A stretch of 28,940 bases of DNA, taken from positions 1 through 28,940 of IMG/VR virus record IMGVR_UViG_3300042504_000087; one strand, written 5' to 3'. The notes below the pieces were generated by a model. The model did no database searches and was not told the origin of the DNA. It saw nothing but the letters and a program-made list of their open reading frames with translations. The position numbers and the translations under genes were made by a program. Shown one piece after another: positions 6,989-13,003 of this stretch (position 1 is the stretch's first letter; each line of letters opens with the position of its first letter). The stretch comes from a virus.

Positions 6989-7507
6989 TTACTCAGAATC
7001 GTCTAATGACACGACAGTGCGCTTGCGCAGGGCATCAAGGGCCATGCTTCCGAGGTCGATGTTGACCAGTGGCTGCTGCTTGTCACCATATTCATCTGGA
7101 GCCTGCTTAGAGGCCAGCCAGCGCCTTGTATCCACTCTCAGCTTGGCCACCTGCGCCTCTTGAGGCGTGGCAGCGTCTGCGATTTCTAGCGTTTCCTCTG
7201 CTAAACTTCGGCCACCACGCGCCCGCGCACGCGCAAGGGCAGAAGCCCGTGCTTCGCCCCCTCTATCGATCCAATCATAGAAAGCTGTGTGGCTTACCTT
7301 CAACGACCTTGCCAAGCTGAGAATGGTTTCTCCTTGTGAGAGTCTGTCTAGGATGGTAATTTCGCCACCGGCAGCGTGAATCTTCTTGTTGACATCAGTA
7401 GCTTCTTTGCGTGCAAGAGCTGCTTGCTCTTTGAGACCCATCTGCCTTTCGGCAATGTTGTCGGCCACTTCTGCAAGTGTTTGTGCTTTACGTTTTGGTT
7501 CAGCCAT
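6989..7507 (-). CDS. terS: Terminase small subunit (Sf6-like)
   Basis: The protein has 172 residues. A helix-turn-helix lies at about 59-80 (GETILSLARSLKVSHTAFYDW), as expected for the DNA-recognition domain of TerS. The following helical region has the SLAEETLEIADAATPQ and LRVDTRRWLASKQAPDEYGDK segments that are characteristic of Sf6/P22-type small terminases, which form a ring on pac DNA. The start at 7507 has GAGGA about eight bases before it and overlaps the VRR-NUC stop by eight bases. It is followed by a spacer rich in DnaA-like boxes, not by terL directly, which is unusual. Family assignment is by motif recognition. Confidence 0.88.
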   Translation of the reverse strand: MAEPKRKAQTLAEVADNIAERQMGLKEQAALARKEATDVNKKIHAAGGEITILDRLSQGETILSLARSLKVSHTAFYDWIDRGGEARASALARARARGGRSLAEETLEIADAATPQEAQVAKLRVDTRRWLASKQAPDEYGDKQQPLVNIDLGSMALDALRKRTVVSLDDSE

Positions 7508-7868
7508 TCAGATATTCCTCAATTGTTTTGATTGCTTCGGCAGCTGATCTGGCGACCACTGCTCGATACCCTTTTGCATTTAACTGCAAACCTACAGCGC
7601 TTTGCTTGGTTGAAACCACACCGGCCTTGGTCTTCATTTCCACAAATAACGCATGAAAGCCGTTTTTAGGCTCCAAGACGCAAAGGTCAGGCATCCCTGC
7701 CAATACCCCTTCAGAATGCAATCTGACGCGCTCTGAGGCCGTTCTGTCGCCTCCGTTGGGTATTGCTGCAATGATGATGTCTGGATAGAACGCTCGAAAG
7801 TGTTGGACCACTTTGACCTGGTCAATGTGTTCAATGCTTTTTCTTTTGCGTTTTAAGTCAACCACCAT
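7500..7868 (-). CDS. VRR-NUC domain nuclease
   Basis: The protein has 122 residues from the ATG at 7868; an in-frame ATG at 7913 would add 15 residues and lengthen the overlap with the upstream gene from 16 to 61 bases. The VRR-NUC core of the PD-(D/E)XK superfamily is visible: AAIPNGG near 34-40, GVLAGMPDLCVL with D61, then LFVEMKTKAG with E77 and K79, and a Gln (TKQ, 89) on the next helix. In phages this fold is a stand-alone endonuclease, often acting on branched DNA (junction resolvase-like). It is placed between a zinc protein and TerS, so it probably clears branches before packaging. Confidence 0.88.
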   Translation of the reverse strand: MVVDLKRKRKSIEHIDQVKVVQHFRAFYPDIIIAAIPNGGDRTASERVRLHSEGVLAGMPDLCVLEPKNGFHALFVEMKTKAGVVSTKQSAVGLQLNAKGYRAVVARSAAEAIKTIEEYLNG

Positions 7869-8173
7869 TCTTCGGATTTTACAGCCGAGGGTTTGGTCTG
7901 GAATAGGTGGCATCGGTGCTTAACGTCGGTCGGGAATGCAGCCAGTCCAGTTTGGCTGCACTGATGTTCGGACCATGTGACTGTTGCCCATCCACCTTTG
8001 ACCTTTGCTTGGTCAAACATCCACTGCAATGGTTTGGCGTTAACCTTTCGGTGTCTTTCCATCTGCTCTGATGGCATCGACTGGCGCTGCTCGACCATTT
8101 CCGCATTAGCGCATTGATGGCAGAAAACGCGCTCATCTTCGATGAAATCTAAATTTGTGGATAACCTGTGCAT
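7853..8173 (-). CDS. Small Cys-containing hypothetical protein (106 aa)
   Basis: The protein has 106 residues. The start at 8173 has AAGGA five bases upstream, a strong ribosome site. Cysteines at the CHQC motif (18, 21) and two later ones (near 72 and 87) could bind one zinc; the middle is basic and the end Trp-rich (EEWWLT). The first codons coincide with two DnaA-box-like sites, and codons 21-25 contain a copy of the TTCCGCATTAG motif. A competing frame at 7879-8136 lacks the ribosome site. Not recognised; its position beside VRR-NUC suggests DNA metabolism, which is inference. Confidence 0.72.
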   Translation of the reverse strand: MHRLSTNLDFIEDERVFCHQCANAEMVEQRQSMPSEQMERHRKVNAKPLQWMFDQAKVKGGWATVTWSEHQCSQTGLAAFPTDVKHRCHLFQTKPSAVKSEEWWLT

Positions 8174-8175
8174 AA
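8156..8175. promoter_or_regulatory. Pair of DnaA-box-like 9-mers at the start of the zinc-protein gene
   Basis: TGTGGATAA (exact complement of TTATCCACA) lies at 8156-8164 and TGTGCATAA at 8167-8175, spanning the start codon of the gene that begins at 8173. The same combination of an exact box and the TGTGCATAA variant occurs in the 6864-6941 cluster. A further exact box is at 8287-8295. They could be origin elements or sites for host DnaA-linked regulation. Confidence 0.45.
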
Positions 8176-8205
8176 CTTTCCTTTGTGTTGGACCATCAAA
8201 TGCTC

Positions 8206-8258
8206 GTTTCTAATACGGAAAGCCCTTAAGGAATTTTCCGCCTTTCCGCATTAGAAAC
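8206..8258. repeat. Long inverted repeat IR1 (17-bp arms)
   Basis: The left arm 8206-8222 (GTTTCTAATACGGAAAG) and the right arm 8242-8258 (CTTTCCGCATTAGAAAC) are inverted with one mismatch. In minus-strand RNA, the direction of the genes, that mismatch becomes a G-U pair, so the RNA stem would be fully paired over 17 positions with a 19-base loop. The loop itself has a palindrome (CCTTAAGG). No T-run follows in either direction, so it is not a standard intrinsic terminator. Confidence 0.8.
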
Positions 8259-8288
8259 TGAAGTACCTTCCAAGCCGAGACTGGTCTG

Positions 8289-8321
8289 TGGATAAGTGGG
8301 TCTAATGACCCCACTTATCCA
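8289..8321. repeat. Perfect 12-bp inverted repeat with 9-base loop
   Basis: Arms 8289-8300 (TGGATAAGTGGG) and 8310-8321 (CCCACTTATCCA) are exact inverted copies around TCTAATGAC. The left arm overlaps a DnaA-box-like TGTGGATAA (8287-8295). No U-tract follows on the minus-strand transcript, so a terminator role is doubtful; a cruciform or protein-binding role near an origin is as likely. Confidence 0.75.
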
Positions 8322-8336
8322 ACAATCCCTGCCATT

Positions 8337-8392
8337 GTCTAATACGGAATTCCGCATTAGTTCCGTATTAGTTCCGCCTTTCCGCATTAGAC
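8337..8392. repeat. Inverted repeat IR2 with nested 11-base motifs
   Basis: The left arm 8337-8349 (GTCTAATACGGAA) and the right arm 8380-8392 (TTCCGCATTAGAC) are inverted with the same single mismatch as IR1. Between them, motif copies at 8350-8360 and 8361-8371 can pair with the left arm too; the 8361 copy pairs with it perfectly. Three mutually exclusive hairpins are therefore possible. The end of IR2 is three bases from the stop codon of the PrimPol-helicase gene at 8396. Confidence 0.8.
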
Positions 8393-8395
8393 TGG

Positions 8396-10525
8396 TCACA
8401 TCAACCTCACCCAGCCAGACAATGGCTCGTTTGGTGCGAATCTGGTGAAGATGGCCGTGCCAATATGCTTGCGGATATAGCCTGCATCTGAGCCTTTTAC
8501 AGTTGAGAAGATTTCAGTCCAATCCAGTTGATAGGCGTTTTGAAGTTCTTTTGGCACAACTGGCCTGCCTGGTCCTCTTCGCATAATGACGCTGCCTTTG
8601 TCATTGATGATGGCTTGGACATGGTTGCAGACCTCATCGCACTTGTCTTGGATGCGCTGCTCTTTGGCGGTGTCTTGCTGGGACTGCTTGGCGGCCATCC
8701 GGTCTTGTTCTGACGACATGGCTGGAATAGCCACCCTGCAAATAATCTCTTGCAGATCACCAGCTGGGGTGATAACTATTTCTGGGAATGTGATGCTGTC
8801 AAACTTGATCTCTCTGAACTGAGGCTCATAGCGCGTCTTTGTGAGTTTTAGGTAGCGCTGGTTATCCTCATCCATGAAAAGCACGCCAGTCAGGGTTGCA
8901 TCGCCTGTGAATGCTGATGCACCACGGGCCATGGCATCGGAGTCTTGTCGACTAATAGTTTTGTTGGTATGGGTCAGGATGCAGACTGGCGCTTTTTGTT
9001 GAATGAAGATGGTCTGCTTGATGGCGGCAATGTAGGCTCCAACTTCAGAGTTGTCATTCTCGTTGTCAATGTCCATAGTCGCATTGGCCGTGTCTAGGAC
9101 TAATAATGGCTTAATGCCATTAACTGTATGGCGCTCAATATTATGTGCAAGTCTGAGTAAATCCTTGACATTAGACCTTCTGGCATCAATAACCACAAAC
9201 CAGTCATTTAGATTATTTATCTTGTAATGCTTTGAATATGCGAATAATGTTCGGATTATCTGGTCACTATCTTCAGTCACGATGATTGACTTGCGTTTTT
9301 TCTTTGCGTGAATCTCGCAGCCATCAACTTTAAACCCTGCCATGACCATGCACATGGACAGCACTGCTGTGGTCTTTCCCACGCCAGGCTGACCGGCCAA
9401 GATGAAAAAGCTATGGGCCATGAAACCTTCGATCAGGTAATCGATGGGGTTGAGGTGGGTCAGGTCTAGCGTCAGTTCTGGCCATGATGGGTCTGGTGCG
9501 TCTTCTATGACTGGCGCATTGATCACCGCGGCAAAGTCTTCCACCGCTGATTTGCGCTCGGCCTGCTTAGTTGGAGCTTCCCACCCACAGTCTTTGGCGT
9601 GCTTGAACAGTGTGCCAATGCCAACACCTTTGCCCTGGTGAAAGCTCTTCCAGTGGACTTCAATGTCTTTTGTGCCTGCAAACTTGTTGCCGGCCATGGA
9701 CCATGTCATCCATGGGCCTAATCCCGCCTCTCCAAATTCTGTGTGCAGCGCTTGGCCCAGTTCAATCCACTGGTCATAGTCACAGTCTGGGGAAATATGG
9801 TGCAAAGCCTTGATGGCACGATCAAGATCGCTGTCATCCAGCCTTGACCCTAATTGGGTGAAGTCAAATGACTGTGAGGGTGGTGCAGGCTTTGGCTCTT
9901 GCAACTGGTGCTGCTCGATGATCCCCCACTCTTGGAGCAAGGCATAAAGATCGATTGCCTCTTGGAATTCACCGACCACAGCATTGCCACTGAGTAGGAC
10001 TGACTTGCCTGCACTGTTTGGCAGGCCAAAGACTTCAAGCTCTTGGCCACCGCCCAGCTTGTACTTCGGCAGCACCAGGTCAGATTCTTTGGGTGGTTGG
10101 ACCCATAAGAAAACATGACGGCCACGGCCTGAGACAGAAACCTCGGTCAGCATCTGCTTTTGTTTCACATACTTGGCCATGCGCTGGATGGCCACGTTGG
10201 TGGGGCCACTAGCGTGCTTCATGTCCACATCAAGGCAAACCAAATAGTTTCCTGATGCGCTGATGATAGGGCGCTGCTGGACTAGGCCAAGATATTGGCC
10301 ATGAGGCGCTTGCTCCATGGTCCAGACATCTTCAGCGTTGTAGAGATCGCTTGGGTCTGTATCCCGTGCCACACCTTGGCCAGATCGCTTGTAAGGGATT
10401 TTCTTGGAGCCTTGCAAGGCAAAGGTGCAGAACACCGCATCGGGGGCCACAGCGCCTATTTTGCAGGCGACAGACTGGGACTGGCTGAATGTATCTGGCA
10501 GGGGTGTTTCAGTTATAGTTGACAC
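8396..10525 (-). CDS. Primase-polymerase/helicase fusion (PrimPol, PriCT, RepA-like ATPase)
   Basis: The protein has 709 residues from a GTG at 10525 that has AAAGGA six bases before it. An ATG nine codons upstream at 10552 has no ribosome site, and its codons encode that AAAGGA. The N-terminal PrimPol domain has catalytic Asp residues in CLDVDMKH (D99, D101), the nucleotide-contact motif SGRGRHVF (132-139) and QELEVFG (161-167). A PriCT-like helical domain is at about 234-315. The ATPase has Walker A GQPGVGKTT at 378-386 and a Walker B-like LLVLDTANA. It makes primers and unwinds the fork in one protein. Its start lies 111 bases after the stop of the Cas4-like nuclease gene. No DNA polymerase is seen nearby, so the host's is probably used. 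Confidence 0.92.
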   Translation of the reverse strand: MSTITETPLPDTFSQSQSVACKIGAVAPDAVFCTFALQGSKKIPYKRSGQGVARDTDPSDLYNAEDVWTMEQAPHGQYLGLVQQRPIISASGNYLVCLDVDMKHASGPTNVAIQRMAKYVKQKQMLTEVSVSGRGRHVFLWVQPPKESDLVLPKYKLGGGQELEVFGLPNSAGKSVLLSGNAVVGEFQEAIDLYALLQEWGIIEQHQLQEPKPAPPSQSFDFTQLGSRLDDSDLDRAIKALHHISPDCDYDQWIELGQALHTEFGEAGLGPWMTWSMAGNKFAGTKDIEVHWKSFHQGKGVGIGTLFKHAKDCGWEAPTKQAERKSAVEDFAAVINAPVIEDAPDPSWPELTLDLTHLNPIDYLIEGFMAHSFFILAGQPGVGKTTAVLSMCMVMAGFKVDGCEIHAKKKRKSIIVTEDSDQIIRTLFAYSKHYKINNLNDWFVVIDARRSNVKDLLRLAHNIERHTVNGIKPLLVLDTANATMDIDNENDNSEVGAYIAAIKQTIFIQQKAPVCILTHTNKTISRQDSDAMARGASAFTGDATLTGVLFMDEDNQRYLKLTKTRYEPQFREIKFDSITFPEIVITPAGDLQEIICRVAIPAMSSEQDRMAAKQSQQDTAKEQRIQDKCDEVCNHVQAIINDKGSVIMRRGPGRPVVPKELQNAYQLDWTEIFSTVKGSDAGYIRKHIGTAIFTRFAPNEPLSGWVRLM

Positions 10526-10580
10526 TGAAATTCCTTTAAGTTGGGGTTTCATTTGTAAGTTGCCATGAGAGTTGACCTTT

Positions 10581-10620
10581 GACCTGGCAGTGTTAACGCG
10601 CTGTCAGGTCTTTTCTTTTG
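10581..10620 (+). terminator. Hairpin plus T-rich tract, oriented for plus-strand transcripts
   Basis: GACCTGGCAG (10581-10590) and CTGTCAGGTC (10601-10610) form a 10-bp stem with one G-U pair around a 10-base loop. It is followed by TTTTCTTTTG (10611-10620). This looks like an intrinsic terminator for the plus strand, yet the flanking genes are both on the minus strand. It may stop antisense transcripts, or the hairpin may act in the minus-strand message between the nuclease and primase genes. Confidence 0.5.
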
Positions 10621-10635
10621 GCAGGGGATGTGATT

Positions 10636-11643
10636 CTATTCCTTCGCCTTGACAAGACTTGGCGCAGCCTGCTTCTCACCGACTAGGTCTTCGCTGACCT
10701 CGACACCGAGTTTTAAGACAGCACTGGGCGACTTCAGCTCCCAGGCTGTGGGCGTGTCTTTGAATGCTTCCATGACCAGCGCCTCGTCTTTCCAAAATTT
10801 TGTCTTACGGCCTGCGCGCATGGTCCAGCCGGTGATTGCTTGGCCATTGGTCAATTGGTCTTTGGCAGCAGACTGCACTGCATCGGCCCATGCGGCCACC
10901 AGAGCTGCGTTGTCTAGCATCTCAGGGGTAATGCTTGTGTCTGGCAGAAAATCGTTCCTAGCGACCTCTTGGACCTTCTCACGCATACTGGGGCAAATGG
11001 TCTTGGCCTTGCAATATCGGCAGGCATCGGGGCTTGGGTTTGTGGGTGCATCGCCTGTGAGCGCCAGCTCGGCTGCCGACTTCAAGCGCTCACCATGCAA
11101 GTTCAAGCGGTTGCCCGACACTGTCCACTTGCTGTGGCCAACCCGCGGCTGGAAAATGTGCATGGTGCAAGTGATGGTGCTTGGCGCTTTGAGCTGGCGC
11201 ATGGCACCAAGGGCATAGGTCAGCAGCTGCTTGTTATCTTGGGCATCTACAGCCACACGGCCAGTCTTCAGATCAATGACATGGAGATGGTCCCCATCGA
11301 CCAGGATGGCATCAGCCGTGCCACCAAGTGCTGGGTGCAGAGACTTCAGACCTTCATCTAGGTTGACTTCGATCAGCTTTTTGCGCGGATTCTCGACCAG
11401 AGTATTGACAAAGTTGGCATAGCCTTGGGCCATTGAAAGATGGTCCGGATCAGTTCCGGTTGGTATCTCACCACCGCGCAGAATGATCTCAGAGAGTTCA
11501 TGAATCGCTGTGCCAATGGCAGCGGCTTCGCCTGCTGGCTCGTAAGGCATGAGGGATTCAAGCCTGTATGAGCCAGGGCAAGACATGAAGCGGTCTGTTC
11601 TGGATGCTGAGAGTCGGGCGTGTTTACGGGTTTCATGTTGCAT
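10636..11643 (-). CDS. Cas4/RecB-like PD-(D/E)XK nuclease with Fe-S cysteines (DUF2800-like)
   Basis: The protein has 335 residues from the ATG at 11643, which has GGAG five bases before it. A longer in-frame start at 11826 is rejected because it would run through the helicase gene. Nuclease residues are in GGTADAILV (D111) and VIDLKTG (D124, K126), with Q139 on the following helix. Four cysteines, C22 near the N-terminus and C208, C211 and C217 in CRYCKAKTIC, match the 4Fe-4S pattern of Cas4/AddB-type nucleases. The protein probably resects DNA ends for recombination-dependent replication with the helicase upstream and the ssDNA-binding protein. The overall layout matches DUF2800 phage proteins. 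Confidence 0.9.
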   Translation of the reverse strand: MQHETRKHARLSASRTDRFMSCPGSYRLESLMPYEPAGEAAAIGTAIHELSEIILRGGEIPTGTDPDHLSMAQGYANFVNTLVENPRKKLIEVNLDEGLKSLHPALGGTADAILVDGDHLHVIDLKTGRVAVDAQDNKQLLTYALGAMRQLKAPSTITCTMHIFQPRVGHSKWTVSGNRLNLHGERLKSAAELALTGDAPTNPSPDACRYCKAKTICPSMREKVQEVARNDFLPDTSITPEMLDNAALVAAWADAVQSAAKDQLTNGQAITGWTMRAGRKTKFWKDEALVMEAFKDTPTAWELKSPSAVLKLGVEVSEDLVGEKQAAPSLVKAKE

Positions 11644-11657
11644 GGTTTCTCCAAGGG

Positions 11658-12884
11658 TTAAATAATTTGGTTGACGACATTGAGCTTCTTTAGCACTTTG
11701 GCCAAGACATTGTGGTCCAAGCTGGCTTTGATGGTCAAAATGTAGATGATGGGTGGAATGCCTGACTTGTTGATGTTCTCCACTCGGCTTGATGCCTGCT
11801 CCAGTGCTGATGTGGACCAAGTGCATTCGACAAAGACAATCGTGTCGGCAGCGGATAGGTCCACACCTTCAGACATGGCGGCAATGTTGCCAATGATGCA
11901 TTTGGTCTGGCCAGACTGAAAGTCTTTGAGCGCCTGGTCGCGCTTGGCCCTTGTAGTGTCACCCACTACTATCACGGGGTTGTGGACCATTAACAGCTTC
12001 TCCAGCTCGGCCACTACATCCTTGTGATGCGCAAATACCACCACTGGCTCATCGGCCTGGAGCAAGTCATCAATGAATTCACTGGCGGCCTTAACCTTGC
12101 GCATCCCAGCTTCCCGCATAATCTCGGCCAAACCCTCAAAGGCCATGAGCGCGTTGGGGTTGGCCATCAAGGCATCGGCATCAAAGGCTTGCTCTCGCTT
12201 GTCATTGGGTAGATCAAAGGTGATCAGACTGACTTGTGGGTCTTTGTAGTCTTTGAAGATGTTTTCCTTCTTTCTGCGCAGCACATGGGGCTTCATCAGC
12301 TCTTTGAGTTCGACTAGGTTAGACGCGCCACTGGTATCCAAGCCCCATGGCGCGTTCCACATCTTTGCGTATCTGGCCGCAAAGTCAAACCAGCCGCCTC
12401 GGTAAATGCCAAGGCCGTGCAGAATGGGCCACAGCTCGATGGGCCGATTTGGAATTGGTGTGCCAGACAATGCATAGACATGGTCCACTTTCTTCATGGC
12501 CAGCATGGCAGCCTTGGTTCTTTGGGCCTTTGGATTCTTAATTCTGTGGCACTCATCCAAAACTAGAGTGTTATATCTGTCCAAATCTGTTTGTGCATAT
12601 TGCAAAACATCGTAGTTGATGATGGTGATATCTGCGCTGTTTACCTCTGAAGCCTCGCGTTTTCCATTGACCACATGGACTGAAGTCTTGGGCGCGAGCT
12701 TGGCAAATGCAGACTCCCAGACTGTCTTAGCAATGGCTGGGCAAACGATGAGGGCCGGTAGGTTTTCAAGTGCAGCAGCTGCTGTGGGTAGCGTCTTGCC
12801 AACCCGTGGCTGGTCGGCCAGTATGGCCCTGCGCCTGGACAGCAAGAAGAGCTTGGCCTCTTGCTGATGGGGGAATAGTTGCAT
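11658..12884 (-). CDS. SNF2/DEAD-like superfamily 2 helicase
   Basis: The protein has 408 residues, short for the family, with no extra domains. Motif I ADQPRVGKT is at 23-31 (its Pro-Arg replaces the usual Glu-Met-Gly), motif II DECH at 110-113 (LVLDECHRIKNP) and motif III ALSGTP at 138-143. Motif VI is replaced by QASSRVENINKSG rather than the usual QAxGRxxRxGQ. The start at 12884 has AGGA eight bases upstream. It is the first gene of the minus-strand replication block, 29 bases after the predicted -10. In phages such helicases remodel replication or recombination intermediates. Confidence 0.92.
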   Translation of the reverse strand: MQLFPHQQEAKLFLLSRRRAILADQPRVGKTLPTAAAALENLPALIVCPAIAKTVWESAFAKLAPKTSVHVVNGKREASEVNSADITIINYDVLQYAQTDLDRYNTLVLDECHRIKNPKAQRTKAAMLAMKKVDHVYALSGTPIPNRPIELWPILHGLGIYRGGWFDFAARYAKMWNAPWGLDTSGASNLVELKELMKPHVLRRKKENIFKDYKDPQVSLITFDLPNDKREQAFDADALMANPNALMAFEGLAEIMREAGMRKVKAASEFIDDLLQADEPVVVFAHHKDVVAELEKLLMVHNPVIVVGDTTRAKRDQALKDFQSGQTKCIIGNIAAMSEGVDLSAADTIVFVECTWSTSALEQASSRVENINKSGIPPIIYILTIKASLDHNVLAKVLKKLNVVNQII

Positions 12885-12912
12885 TTCGGTTTCCTCGTTT
12901 TAAGTTGTTGCG

Positions 12913-12941
12913 ATCATATCTGCATTTGTGCTAAAGTGCAA
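12913..12941 (-). promoter_or_regulatory. Sigma70-like promoter for the minus-strand replication operon
   Basis: On the minus strand, -35 TTGCAC (12941-12936) and -10 TATGAT (12918-12913) are separated by exactly 17 bases. TATGAT differs from TATAAT at one position. The promoter directs transcription into the helicase gene at 12884. A palindrome abuts its -35 on the far side. Confidence 0.6.
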
Positions 12942-12959
12942 TTTCTGCAAACGCAGAAA
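12942..12959. promoter_or_regulatory. Palindromic operator-like site in the divergent region
   Basis: TTTCTGC-AAAC-GCAGAAA is a perfect inverted repeat with 7-bp arms and a 4-base spacer. It abuts the -35 of the minus-strand promoter and lies 45 bases before the plus-strand start of the ssDNA-binding gene. It is placed to affect both directions. The half-site TTTCTG also occurs in the palindrome at 13809-13827. Confidence 0.5.
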
Positions 12960-13003
12960 ACGATAAATCGTTAAACCTCGTAAACCCTTAAAAGGAAAAA
13001 ACC

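Larger units (their letters stand above)
8174..8395. other. Non-coding region between the PrimPol-helicase and zinc-protein genes, filled with inverted repeats
   Basis: No open frame is supported here on either strand. The region contains six of the seven copies of the motif TTCCGYATTAG (either orientation), two long imperfect hairpins, a third 12-bp hairpin and a DnaA-box-like site. Minus-strand transcripts of the replication block must cross it to reach the nuclease and packaging genes. A replication origin, a processing site or a transcription checkpoint are all possible. Confidence 0.7.

Noticed and set aside
8289-8321. Intrinsic terminator
   Set aside because: The stem is convincing, but no T-tract follows on either strand.
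8206-8390. Repeats as a CRISPR array
   Set aside because: The repeat units are 11-19 bases, in both orientations, with irregular spacing and no spacer-like unique sequences of constant length; no cas operon is nearby. The Cas4-like protein belongs to a phage nuclease family.
10649-11218. Plus-strand open frame of 189 codons
   Set aside because: It is the opposite-strand shadow of the Cas4-like nuclease gene, which has clear motifs and a ribosome site; the product has no recognisable features.
10636-11643. Cas4 of a CRISPR adaptation module
   Set aside because: No Cas1 or Cas2 is seen, and the gene sits in a replication operon with helicase and PrimPol, as phage DUF2800-type nucleases do.
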